Positions 11,592-22,774 of a stretch of DNA of 64,000 nucleotides are shown here, piece after piece; the stretch's first letter is position 1, and the number at the start of each line of letters is the position of its first letter. The position numbers and the translations under genes were made by a program. This DNA comes from Pseudoneurospora amorphoporcata (taxonomy: Eukaryota; Ascomycota; Sordariomycetes; Sordariales; Sordariaceae): assembly GCA_033297205.1 (NCBI GenBank), contig MU859067.1:296304-360303 (forward strand). Direction: 5' to 3'. The notes beneath the pieces were generated by a model. It was not told where the DNA came from. It saw only the letters and a program-made list of their open reading frames with translations, and searched no databases.

Positions 11592-13064
11592 CTAATACAT
11601 AGGGCAAGCGTCCTGTGCGCGCCTGAAGGCAGTCGAGAAGAAATCCTGCATGGCGTTGTAGTGGAACAGAATGCCGCCGAGGACAGCAATGTGCCAGAGG
11701 TTGTGGCTGCCGCCGACGTAATCGAACATGCCGGGGCACCACCTCTCAGGGACCTTGCTGGCGTAGACGAGAGCGCCGAGGAAGTAGACAAAGAGCGACT
11801 CGAATATGGGCGAGTAGTGCTCCCACACCGACAGGCCGCCGCGGGTGAGCCAAATCTGGAAGATGGGCAGGAAACCGCTGGCAGACAAACCGACATAGAA
11901 GGCCACTCTCACCCAGGCCATATCCTGCCCGTTAAAGCGAGGGTGCCACGGGAGGATGACACCGCCGACACCAAGGATAGCTGTCGCGATCATGTAGACC
12001 CACCGGCTAACAGGCTCGCAGTAGAAGGCCGTGTATTCGGTGGTGATGATGGAAGCAGCGATGAGAAGCGAGATGCCGGTGTAGTCGACGCAGGCGAACA
12101 TGGAGATCAGGTTGACATCGGCGACGGAGTTCATGGTATGCCAGATGACGCTGCAGGCCAGGCATTGACAAGCCGCGAAGAAGAAGATGGCGGCGATGGC
12201 GATATCGGTCTTGGTGCTCTGCGAGAAGTTGATGCTGGTGGGGTAGAAGTAGAAAGCGACGGCCAGGACGAGGATAAGACCCAGGGCGTGGGACCAGATG
12301 TTGATCAGCTCGTTGGAGAATGTGAAAGCGGACCTGATGCAAGCCAGCTTATTCTCGGAAAACCGATAGCCCTTTTGAATGTGGGGGTTGATCCTCCAGG
12401 GGATTGGTAGTTCCTCGTAGCTGATCAAGCCCTTCTCTCTCGCCTGATTAATGGCGCGCTGAATATGATCTTCGAGACTCTCCGCAGCACGCATGGCCCT
12501 CCCAATACCCTCCTCCATAACTCTCTTGCCCTCGCCCATGAGGCTTTCGGCAGCATTGGCCAATCCCTTCTCACGAAGCTTGTTGGCTTGGGTCTCCAAG
12601 TCTTCCAGCATGCCGTCGAGTAGATCGATGCCGACCTTGGCCTTCTCGTTTAGCGACCCGGCGGCGGCCATGGCCTCATGATAGCTCGTCTCCAGAGTCT
12701 CGACAAGAACATGGAGACGTCTGCGTCCGGCACCCATCACTTCCTCCGACACTTGGGAGCATCTTGTTCGTACGGCTTGCAGCGTAGACAGGGCCGCCTC
12801 AATGGAAGAGTCGAGAGTCAGCTCTCCATAGTTCTCCCAGTACTCCAGTCGGTTCTCTAGCTCGGCGAGGAAGGCATCCATCTTGAGAAGCAGGGCTTCT
12901 TCGCCATCCGCGATACTGTGGACAAACGACTTCCGCCGGGCATTGAGCTGGGATTTCCGGCGATTCCGGAGGGCTGGCCTTTCGGGGACATTGGCCGCCC
13001 CCGAGGTCCGGGCCTCGGTATCGTCATCGTGGGCAGCGAAGGAAAAGGGGGAAGCACACTCCAT
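11592..13064 (-). CDS. izh3: PAQR-family membrane protein, Izh3-like
   Basis: A single-exon gene of 490 aa. Residues about 55-215 are a hydrophilic, helix-forming region; residues about 250-475 hold seven hydrophobic segments. The PAQR zinc-site motifs are present: S305-x3-H309 (SVIWH), D327 in CVDYTG, and H454-x3-H458 (HNLWH). The domain is that of hemolysin III, adiponectin receptors and the yeast Izh proteins, which are linked to zinc and sterol/ceramide metabolism in cell membranes. The long N-terminal extension fits Izh3 rather than Izh1, Izh2 or Izh4. The start at 13064 gives an N-terminus with a basic RNRRKSQLNARRKS stretch. The gene diverges from the THOC5 gene, with which it shares a 1.6-kb promoter region. 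The exact ligand or reaction cannot be told from sequence. Confidence 0.92.
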   Translation of the reverse strand: MECASPFSFAAHDDDTEARTSGAANVPERPALRNRRKSQLNARRKSFVHSIADGEEALLLKMDAFLAELENRLEYWENYGELTLDSSIEAALSTLQAVRTRCSQVSEEVMGAGRRRLHVLVETLETSYHEAMAAAGSLNEKAKVGIDLLDGMLEDLETQANKLREKGLANAAESLMGEGKRVMEEGIGRAMRAAESLEDHIQRAINQAREKGLISYEELPIPWRINPHIQKGYRFSENKLACIRSAFTFSNELINIWSHALGLILVLAVAFYFYPTSINFSQSTKTDIAIAAIFFFAACQCLACSVIWHTMNSVADVNLISMFACVDYTGISLLIAASIITTEYTAFYCEPVSRWVYMIATAILGVGGVILPWHPRFNGQDMAWVRVAFYVGLSASGFLPIFQIWLTRGGLSVWEHYSPIFESLFVYFLGALVYASKVPERWCPGMFDYVGGSHNLWHIAVLGGILFHYNAMQDFFSTAFRRAQDACPMY

Positions 13065-14633
13065 GGTTGTGCAGTTGTTCGGTCGGTAACTCGTTTGGCA
13101 AGAGGCGAGTGTCGTGCGTGGTCTGGTGGTTACCCGAGAAGCAGTGTAATCCAGGCCTGTAATCCGAACAATGGTGGCGTCAACCGGTGAGCCCGCCTTT
13201 CATGTGGTGTGCAGCAAGAAGGATGTCAAGACACGATATCGGAAGTGGAAGCGGGAGTGGTGACACAGGGACGGCGAGGTTTAAAGTCTGCCACAGAGGT
13301 GGGAAGGATGTCGGGACGGGCAGGGGCCCTGGGTTCCGACGGAAGCTTGGCTGTACCGATTGACCACTGGTTTCGCGCGTTTCAGGGGATTGTTCGGAGG
13401 AAACAAAACAATGAATGCCAGAGGGTAAAAGTTTGCGTGGGTCCGCACTGCAGTTGCTCCAACCTGGTCGGTAAATCGGTTTGACTTGCAGATATCTCGA
13501 CGCCGGATACTTGTTTGCAAATACTGCCCGTAGCAAGTAACAGCGCAACTTCAAAAAGATTATATACCTTGACAAGGTTGAAAAAGTTCGAGAACAATGG
13601 AAAACTTATGAAAGGAGACCAGGGTGGAGATCAAGATGGGAAAGTGGTAAGAAACCACAGACACAAGGAGATACCGAATGGAAAGGGTGAAGGGAGACAG
13701 CCCAGACTCCCAAAAGTTCCAGAGAGAAGTGGAAGGCTTCCACTTTTATTCTCTCATCCTATTAGTCGCCCGCATTGCGCGCCGAGCGTGCCCAGCCGCC
13801 GGCCACTTTTCTTTGCTGGGCGTTGCTGTTTCGATGGGCTAATGAGCCACAACTGCTCCCACCTTCCGCTTCTTTTTCTTTTGCAGGCTGGGGTCCCTTC
13901 TGCCGGCACAGGGCAAGGAAAACGGGGCATGACGAGTGGGAGGCCGGTAAGCTGCCATTCACAGGGCAGTTGCATGTGCGGCCATCATTGCCGTGCATTT
14001 GGCGGTCATCAGGAACCATTCTTTTCCTGCCCCTGAAGGGGAACGCCCCTACAACCTAGAACCGCCCAGGCCGCCTAAAAACCGCACATGGTTCTAGCGC
14101 AAGCAGGGACGAAAAAAACCTGGCTCCTGGAAAGGGGTTCTTCGTCCCTCCTTGGCCAATGACGTCGCGGGATTGCGGCCCACGCGGCCCTACCACGCCC
14201 CCACTTCTCTAGAGCCCCAAACTGCGCTGTTTCGAGCCTGTGACGCTGATCCACCGAGGTAAACGAAGGAAGTGTCCGCCAAGCCTGTCTTTGTTCATGG
14301 CCTGCCCTGGGCGAAAATCCCCCAGATCAATACGGCTTCATCCAAGCGACACACCTGCCCCGCGAAATCAGGACTGACAGCGGCTGATCGATCACACTGC
14401 GACCTCATAACCTCCGCCCGTTAAACTACTCTGGGAAATTGGATTCACCCTTCTCTCGAATATTGTCGTCATTCGGACCTGGGCTATTCACAATCAACCC
14501 TGGCTTACACACCTCTACGGCAGCTGGCCCTGTTAAGTCGTGTTCTTATCGAGATTCGTGCCATTCACAGCTTTGGCAACTTTGGCCTTGCCGTCACAAC
14601 CGACCGACATCAACCACCATACCGACGATTATC
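13065..14633. other. Divergent intergenic region (PAQR / THOC5 promoters)
   Basis: 1.6 kb between two divergent starts. The part at 14439-14633 is open in frame with the THOC5 ORF, but its peptide does not look like part of that family. It is probably 5' leader. The other short open frames overlap on both strands and have no motif. I see no separate gene. Confidence 0.6.
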
Positions 14634-15416
14634 ATGGCTGCCGACGGACCCATCACCGATCCCTTGCTCGTTACGGTTCTTGACACGTCGAGAGCCGCGC
14701 GCGAGCAAGCCGTGGTTCTCATTGATGGCATCCAAGAGGCTCTTGATGCCGCAGGAAACGGGCCTCTGCCTTTGGAAGCCCAGGCGGAAATCTCAAAGCA
14801 ACAGAAACTGCTTAACACCAACATCGCCCAACTACGCGGTCTACACCGGTCTGCCCATTTCAAGGCACGTGAGACCAAGGGCCAGACAGCAGAGGCGCGT
14901 CACGAGGTCGACGTGCTCCATCTTCAACTTCAAAACCTCTACTACGAACAAAGACATCTGGAGGGAGAAATCGCAGCCTGCGAGTCCTTTGAGTCGGTGC
15001 CCTCTAACTGTTGTTGGTCGTCTTTCTGCAGAGAGTGATATGCTAACAAAGGTTTCTTTCAGGCATACCTACCAAAAGCTTCCACTGATCCCTGTCGATG
15101 AATTCCTAGCTCTACATCCCGAACATGCTGATGACGATGAGAACGACCTCATGGTGGCGCGTATCAATCATGAGAGAACCGAGAGAGAGGCCCTTGAGCA
15201 GCAGAGGGTCGAGTTGCAGAAGCGCAAACAGAAACTGATTGCCGAAAACAAAAAGCGACGCGACGATCTGGCCAATCTGGACAAGGATTTGGAGAAGTTC
15301 ATCGATGTGAGTAGCTCGAGTCTGGTCCCTTTATGTGGAATCATGACGTGAACGCCTGACTAACCCAAGACTAGGCCGCGAAACCCATCCAAAAGCTGTT
15401 CGAGAAGGTTGTATGA
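14634..15416 (+). CDS. THOC5: THO complex subunit, THOC5 (Fms-interacting protein) family
   Basis: Three exons, 14634-14992, 15063-15306 and 15375-15416, give 214 aa. Introns are 70 nt (GTCGGT donor, GCTAAC branch) and 68 nt (GTGAGT donor, CTAAC branch). The joined sequence has the THOC5 core: CESFEHTYQKLPLIPVDEF, then LMVARINHE, a charged coiled coil (LEQQRVELQKRKQKL, ENKKRRDDLANLD) and the ending AAKPIQKLFEK. Animal THOC5 is much longer, and this length fits the short fungal form. The family belongs to the THO/TREX complex, which couples transcription to mRNA packaging and export in the nucleus. The ATG at 14634 starts MAADGP; an upstream in-frame ATG at 14439 would add 65 residues of unlikely composition. 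Intron 1 has an unusual GTCGGT donor, so that junction is the least certain. Confidence 0.85.
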
Positions 15417-16699
15417 GGCGGCAATCCTTCATGCATCATACCTCACAGTTAATGCACCGCCAAGCGTGAAAACAACTATAGGCAGCATAGACTTGTGGCT
15501 TGCTCACTGGGTGTGTTCTCGCGAGTCATATGATGTGCGTGCCACGCCCGAGGTTTACATCGGCACTGATGCCTCCAAAGCAGCTAAAGACCGCCTAAAA
15601 CAGACGCCTATCCCACGACGGCTATCCGGTATTGCGCGGCCTGCGAGGTCTGGTACTCAAAATATGAGCCGCATATCTCAGCGCCACCAGCCTTGCTATG
15701 CGTTGCTCATTGCCAACCGGCTATAAGGTGGACGCATTGGCTAAGGGTTTAGGACCGGACTCGCGTTTGGTCCTAACTTAAGGACGGACTTATTAATAAG
15801 ATGGAGCCTGCCCGCTTGGTAGGCTGTTCTCTTGTCAAACAAGCATGCCGACTGGAAAGCTGCGTCGACGTCGGAACCGTACCGACACAAGATCATGAAG
15901 CTCAATATCTGTCAACTCTGTCGTCATAGGGAAATCGGCGTTGGGCCAAGGCAGTCATCGCGCACGTGGCTTATCATATTAGCCTTGTGAAGTTGGAAGG
16001 ATATAACAAGAAGCATGCTCACTCTTATAAGCATGTCTGTTCAAGTGTTGTCAACAGTCCAACGGTAAGAAAATGGCTGGGTACGGTGAAATACAACATG
16101 TTTGGGGGATGTCTACACCGTAGTGGGCTATATTTTAGCCTGGTACGCTGGACAGGAGGAATAAGATCAGAAGCCGACTGAAACTCTTCATATGAACATC
16201 ACGGATTACAACATGACGCTTGACCCCTATGGGAGATTTGTTCTCGAATTCCCTATCGAGTTTTATTCCCACCAATCTTCCAGGGATGTGTACTCTTTCA
16301 GTACCTGCATATGGTTTGACAACCATTTTACGCGGTGTGACATGGCTACTGCAAGCTCGCGATTTCTCCGTGATACATGTGGAGATTACTACTCCTTGGG
16401 ACGGGACATGTGTAATAGACAATTATTGTGTATCAAGCACCGGGTTTTCTGAGAAATTCTCAGGCACGCAGGACCGACCCGGAATAATCTGCGGTTCTTG
16501 ACGACAAGGTGTCCAATTCAAGTTGACGACGACTTACCACCAGTGCACCTTCCTTAGGCCCTGATCGGCTCAAACTGCTTCAAGCAGTATGAAAGCTGTT
16601 CAAGGATATTTTGCACTAGCAGGGTTGTGCCTCATCTTTTACCAAAACGCTTTCCTTCTTTTGGGAGGGGTACGGGCATTTAAAGCGATAGCGCCTTTA
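15417..16699. other. Gene-to-repeat transition, no gene seen
   Basis: 1.3 kb of mixed-composition DNA between the THOC5 stop and the first LTR. Short open frames (up to 105 codons) have no recognisable motif. The AT content rises only after 16700, so the boundary of the repeat block is sharp. Confidence 0.6.
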
Positions 16700-16950
16700 T
16701 ATCACAGGGTTAGACCTGTGATGTGCTGTGCTACACTGACTGCACATGTGCTGGGCCGACTAGAGCCCAGAGCTCTGTGCCCGCACATTAGCCATGTCAC
16801 CGTTATGTGCAGCCTTACGTGCCCGCGTACGGTCTGGCCTGTAGGGCTCTCGCCTATATAGCTAGACTTCCGCGCACACTTCCTCCTTTCTTTCCTTATA
16901 TAACAACGTATATCTTATTATACCTCCTACGGTGCCTTCGCCCTATGATA
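16700..16950 (+). repeat. LTR at the left border of the repeat block
   Basis: Begins TATCACAGGGTTAG, a RIPed form of TGTCACAGG, and ends CTATGATA. It contains a TATA-like CCTATATAGC near 16850. The segment from GGGCTCTCGCCTATATAGC onward matches the solo LTR at 24860-25070 on the other strand, which fixes both ends. It is probably the 5' LTR of the eroded Gypsy element to its right. Confidence 0.7.
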
Positions 16951-18264
16951 GTTTGTTGTATTTAATTATTGCGCTGCGTGCGCTTATTTAATAAGAGGAA
17001 GATTGTTTATATTATTATAATTGCAGTAATTAGTTAATTAAGATTCGACTTTATGCATTCCTGACTTCGAATTACGAACTTAGTTGTTGAGCTAGGTAAA
17101 ATATTAAGCCGAGTATCAATAATTAAGATTGTTCGCACCTTTTTTCTACTCTTATATTTATTAAAGCGTATTTAATCTAGCGATTAATATTTAATTCTAT
17201 TATTCTTTAAGTTTAGTTTATAATTGATAATTTTATTGCCGTTATAGTCGTTAGCGCTATCGTTACAATTGTTAGCCTAAATTATTAAGACGATTTAACG
17301 GTTTTCGTTTAAGCGTTTGAAAGCCTCTATTATTAGGCGGTTAAAATTTTAATTCTTATTTTCTAAGTTTATACTCTTGCTAACCTTCTCGTTCTTTAAG
17401 CCTTTTTCTCCATTTTTTATCGTTTGTTCCGCAACGACGTAATTATAATTAGAATTGATACTTATAATTTCGAAGAAGATTTATTACAGTTAAGGAAGAA
17501 GTTATTTGTTTATAAACCCGTATTCGGGACTTCAATTACGAGGTTGCTTGTAAAGAAAATAATATTATGACTATTTATATTTAATATTTATTTGCAATTC
17601 AAATTAGTATGACGGATTATAAATAATAAATTAAATTATTTTACGATTAGATCGCTACGTTTAAGAAGAAATTTAATAATTTCTATATTTTATTAGCGGC
17701 CGTTTTCTAATCTTAGAAGGATCGGTATTAGAAAATTCTTTTTAACTTCTACGCCTAGGTTTAAACTATTATTCCGTCTCTGAATTCTAATTTTTATTTT
17801 TTATTTCCTCCTAATATATTTAACGACCTTAGTGTATTGAATAATAATAATATTATAAGTATTAATAAGAACGATAGCGGCTATAGGTTAATATTATATA
17901 TTATTATTACCGCTTTTAATAGTAAAGGATTATCGATTAAATATACTATTAAATATTATATTTAGCGTATATGTATAAAATTAATTTAAGTAGACGAGTT
18001 TAAGATTTTTATTAACGAACGCCTTAAATTTTCTTTTATTGCCCATTTTATTAACGGCGTCCCGTTTGAAGCTATTGAAACTAAATTAAATAAAGTTGTT
18101 TTTAGCGAACCCTATAAATAGGCTACGGCTTTTAAATTAATAAATAAATTAAATAAGAAGTGTAATAATATTAACATCGTTGTCGAATTTTGCCACGCCT
18201 TCGAAAACTTTAAAATAATTAAAAGTATAAAGTAGACTAATTTTAAGAAGAAGTTTATTATATT
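16951..18264 (+). pseudogene. Heavily RIPed retrotransposon interior (gag-like)
   Basis: Extremely AT-rich DNA following the LTR at 16700. Every frame is full of TAA and TAG. On the + strand, stretches such as FINGVPFEAIETKLNK (about 18050) look like a degraded Gag of the Gypsy type, but I cannot assign domains. The region continues past the MULE copy at 18265-19043 to about 19208. The composition and the stops at Gln-type codons point to RIP. Confidence 0.5.
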
Positions 18265-19043
18265 GAGAAAGTCTTTCCGCACTGCCCTCAATGTCTTCAT
18301 ACACTGCTCCCCTACTTTAATTTTTTTTAGATCAATAATCTCACACGCATCCTTTAGCCTCCCCTTAACGCACCTTAGCGCATATTAGCTCCCACTCCCT
18401 CCCCACTTTAGACCGCCAAGACCCAGATTTCAAGCCATTACGCGCCCAGACCCGTGCAGTCGTACTGCACTGGCCACCTCTGGTCTGGGCGCCCAAACTA
18501 AGCTAAACTAGCTAGTCTAGCTTGGTCATTTTCTAGCATCTGTACCTTGCTTCCTTTCTGCACCAAACCACCACCGCACACATCACCACATCGCAGTCAG
18601 TCAATCAATCCACCTCAACACCAGCACGTCGCATCGCTAAGTAAACAAGGCGCTTGCATTTGGTCAATGGTAAGAAATGATCCATCAATTTTTCTGTGCG
18701 TTTTTCTAGCTAACCGTGATGCTGCAGATGGCCGACGCGACGTGCAAAAGTGCGACCGTACCACTAAGTGCCCTGTAAGACAGCTATAGAAACGCTCTAT
18801 AAAAACTGGGTTTGGGTGCCAATCTGGCTGCACGTGCTGCAGTCTGGAGTCTGGGCTTGGCATAGCGTGAAAAATGTAATGCTCAGACTTACTAGCTGAA
18901 ATCTATGAAAAAAACTACGCTAAAGTGTGGTGTGGGTCCAGAGGTTATATCTGTGAGATGATTGGTCCAAAAAGCGGGAGAGGGCGCGCTGAGTGAGGGA
19001 GAAGTGTATGAAGACATTGAGGGCAGTGCGAAAAGACTTTCTC
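18265..19043. mobile_element. Short MULE copy, family 1 (779 bp)
   Basis: Terminal inverted repeats of about 48 bp start GAGAAAGTCTTTCCGCACTG and end with the complement ...AGACTTTCTC. The element is flanked by a perfect 8-bp duplication ATTATATT (18257-18264 and 19044-19051). The interior is GC-normal, little RIPed, and similar to the reversed interior of the 23152-24252 copy. It lacks about 320 bp present there, including most of a short ORF. It is non-autonomous. Confidence 0.88.
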
Positions 19044-19208
19044 ATTATATTTATCAATAAATATAAATTTAATAATAGTATAAAGATTTATTACTTTCGT
19101 TAGACGATTAGTAATTAATAAGAGAATTCTTAAATTCCCTTACTATACTTATATTATAATATTATAGCTTAAACCAGTCATAACAACCCAAATTAGCTAG
19201 GCTACTAT

Positions 19209-19450
19209 TATCATAGGGTAACACGAACGTAGGAGGTAGATATAACAAACGTAATTATACGAGAAAGGAGGAAAGGAAAGAAGGAGTATAGTCTAAATAT
19301 AGGGTAGGGCTAAGCTATACCTTAAATTTAAACTGAGGCCCACTAATACGTACGTATAATCCTATTAGCCAATAGCTAATAAATTCGATAACGGCTGTAC
19401 TAATAGTACACGCAATACCTAATGCCCAATTACAAACTAATCCTATAATA
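19209..19450 (-). repeat. RIPed LTR, reverse orientation
   Basis: On the minus strand it begins TATTATAGGATTAG (from TGTCACAGGATTAG) and ends CCCTATGATA. It aligns along its length with the LTR at 20079-20322 but carries many more C-to-T and G-to-A type changes. No clear 5-bp duplication was found, so it may belong to a larger broken element. Confidence 0.65.
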
Positions 19451-20078
19451 CTACCTTCCTACAAAAGAAACTTATAAAACTTCAAACGATCTATCTAATA
19501 TATATAAATAAAATAATAAATTATCCTTTAATTCTCGTCTTCTAACTCCTTAATTTATAATTTAATGCTTATAATCCGTAATTAAAACCTATCGTCATTA
19601 CTTAATTAATAAATTCCCACCTCTAATTATACTTCTATATTCTTTATCGGAAGCTGCTTTCCCTACCAAACCTCTACTAATCTCTTAAAAACTCTATTAA
19701 AGAATTAATCTATCTTCTTTAAATCCCTCTTGAATAAAAATTCGAACTTCTAATTTATAATTTTAATTATAAACCCCTAAGCTTTATAAACAGCCGTAAT
19801 ATCTATTATGATAATATTAATTTACTCCTTTAAATTACTAATATATTGAGAACGTTTTAAGAACGGAGCTAAAAACGTTATATAGCGTATTTAGGATACT
19901 AATAGCGTTGTATAGTATATTTAAAATATATGTAACGCTATATAATGTATTTAAAATATTAAACATCTCTATTTCAAAGCTGGAAATCTCTACTATTAAA
20001 ATATAGCTTTAATTTCTAACTAATTCTAAACTGCTAGTAGGATAAAAATATTTAAATAACTATAATAGTAAATAATAA
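19451..20078. other. AT-rich RIPed DNA
   Basis: Very AT-rich sequence with no open frame of useful length. A short imperfect tandem theme with GTATAGCGT/GTATTTAAAATAT words occurs near 19870-19960. It is presumably a retroelement remnant; no domain can be named. Confidence 0.5.
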
Positions 20079-20322
20079 AATCACGAGGCAACACGAACGT
20101 AGGGGGTAGATGTGATAAACGTAGTTGTACGAGGAGAGGAGAAAGGGGAGGGAGGAGTGCGGTCTGGATATAGAGCAGGCTGAGCTGTGCCCTGGATCTA
20201 GACCGAGGCCTACTGGTGCATGCGTACGATCTCATTGGCCAATAGCCAATGAACTTGACGGCAGTGCCAGTCGTGCACGCAGCGCTCAGTGCCCAGCCTA
20301 GTTATAGGCTAATCCTGTGACA
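20079..20322 (-). repeat. Solo-type LTR, hardly RIPed, reverse orientation
   Basis: On the minus strand it starts TGTCACAGGATTAGCC and ends near CTCGTGATT. It is the GC-normal counterpart of the LTR at 19209-19450, with the same order of motifs (CAACACGAACGTAGG at the left end, CCAATAGCCAATGAA in the middle). Surrounding DNA is strongly RIPed. A short late insertion or solo LTR is the simplest reading. Confidence 0.65.
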
Positions 20323-20764
20323 AATAACAGCTTTTTATACTCTCTTTATATTATTAAAAAGCTTATTAATAAATCTATAATACTTCTACTTTATAATATA
20401 AAACTAATAATAATTACCTCCTTATTAAAAACAATTTAATAATCTATTAAATTCCTATTCTACTACCTTTTTGTAATCGTTAATTCGGACTATAATCCTA
20501 CCCTCGTTAATTCATATATTGCTCTATAATTTAACATAGTTAAAAAAACCCTTATAATAAAATTTAACTATTAAAACGTAGAATATTAATAAATACTTTA
20601 TATTAATAAGTAAAATAAATTTAATTTTATAAAATTATATCCAATTTACTTTAAAAAGGCTTTCCTACTATAGATAAAACTTATCATATAACTTACCATT
20701 ATAAAAATTAATTGTATTTAATATAATAAAACTACTAATATAATATTTTAATATATTAAATTAA
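20323..20764. other. AT-rich RIPed DNA
   Basis: Strongly AT-rich remnant between an LTR and a MULE copy, with stops in all frames. It is the target of the 20765 MULE. Nothing more can be supported. Confidence 0.5.
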
Positions 20765-21661
20765 GAAAAGCGCTACTCGCACGTTGGCAAAACTCTACTC
20801 GCACGTGGATCCACATTTTTTTTCCCATACATAACCTGAACCCGCTCGAAGTCTGCTATGGCAGATGTATTCTTTCATAAATTTCGCTAAGCACATCTGG
20901 GCATTTTAATCTTTTAAGGTTGCTATGCTATGCCAAGCCCAGATTCCAGACTGCAGCGCACACACCCCCAGATTTGCACTCAGACTTAGTTCTTACAGGG
21001 CATTTATATAGCAGTCTTATAGGGTACTTAGCGGCACGGTCGCACTTTTGCATGTTGTATTCAATTGAGGTCACCCGATTGAGCTCGATTGAGCTCACTA
21101 TACTGCACTGCACTCTACATTAATCTATGCGAGGTCGAGAAGGGGAGGGGTCGATGAGACTATAGGGGATGTGAGCGCCACGGTCGCATGCGCCCGTCGG
21201 CTGGGTTACTACATCGGTTATCTACATCGCGATTAGCTAGGGAAACGCATAGAAAAATGATGAATCATTCCGTACTGTCGACAGATTCTGGCGCTTTGTT
21301 TACTTTATAATATCTGATGATGCGCGACGTAGTGGATTGAAGGATTACAATGTGGTGATGTATGTGATGGTGGTTTGGTAAAGGAAGTAGTGCGATAAGG
21401 TACTAGTGTTGGTGCCAGAAAATTACAAGAGTTAGACTGCCTAGTCTAGGTTAGTTTGGGCGCCTAGACTAGGGTGGCCAGTGCAGTACGACTGCAGGGG
21501 TCTGAACGTGTACTGGGCTGAAATTTGGGAGCTTGGCGGGCATAGTACGACCTAAACTAGTGCGGGACTATGGCAGGTCGCCAGAGTTCGGGTTATGTAT
21601 GGGAAAAAAATGTGGATCCACGTGCGAGTAGAGTTTTGCCAACGTGCGAGTAGCGCTTCTC
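20765..21661. mobile_element. Short MULE copy, family 2 (897 bp)
   Basis: Inverted repeats of about 70 bp: the left end reads GAAAAGCGCTACTCGCACGT and the right end is the complement, ending GCGCTTCTC. A perfect 8-bp duplication TAAATTAA flanks it (20757-20764 and 21662-21669). Each inverted repeat holds the word CTACTCGCACGT twice. The interior shares long stretches with family 1, including the segment around 20930-21060, so the two families differ mainly in their ends. It has no full transposase and is non-autonomous. Confidence 0.88.
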
Positions 21662-22774
21662 TAAATTAATTTTCATTAATATTAATTTCGTATTTATTTT
21701 ATACTTTGTTCGTAAAAATATATATATAATCCTAAATAACCTTGAAATAAATAGATAATTTACTAATTTTCAAATACTGTTTCTATTATACTAGTAAAAA
21801 CTCTTTAAATAGTATAACTACTATAGGTTCAACGCCTATATAAAAATAAAGAATATAATTTAAAAAAAAAGAAATTACGCCTATAATTTTAAAAACTATA
21901 TTATTACTTACAAATTTTACTAATAATAACTATTATATCCAATCTATTCATACTTAATTAATAAAAATATATAAATATTATTCTATTCCTATATTAATAT
22001 ACTCTATTTAAATATTAATCTAAGGGTAGAAAACGGAATTCAAAAGCCTCTTCATAATCAAACGTTTACAAATAATATACTATAATAATAATATATTTAA
22101 ACTTTTAACCCAAATATAAATATTTAAGTAAAAATAAGATATAATTAACTGATATATTAATCTACAATACGTAAATCGCTGGTATAAATTTAAAATAGCC
22201 TACTTTAACGCGCTGTAACGTCTTTATTTTTAAATATACTAAATAACTCTTATAATACGCCTAAACGGCCTCTACTAAACTAATACTAATACTTATTTAT
22301 CTATATTTAAATCTTATCCTTACTTAAATAGCTTACTATTAATAATAAATAAACGTAATAAATAAATACTAAATAAATAATAGTATTATCGGAATTAATA
22401 AATACCTACGATCTATAATACGCTTTACTTCCCGCTGTAAAATATTTAACGAAAACGACCTTTAACTTCTTCCTAATATAAAAGCGCTATTTGATACAAC
22501 TTAAATCTCTCAAATAACTAATAACTTCCTATATTAAGATTAATTAATCGTAACTTTCATTAATAATATCGTTAATTAATTTATCTAATTCCTTTAAAAT
22601 GTCTAAAGATAATGGAAATACTTCTTTAATGAAATTAAAGTCGTTAATAACTATAATAAATAAAAAAAATAACCTTCTTTAAAGCAGATAGAGTTAATAA
22701 ACTTATAATTTCTAACTTTTAAACAATAATTATCTATATTTAATAATATATCCTCTAACTTTCTACTTAATATA

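Noticed and set aside
11661..12410. A 249-codon + frame opposite the PAQR gene
   Set aside because: Acidic, repetitive shadow of the minus-strand PAQR frame, whose motifs are clear.
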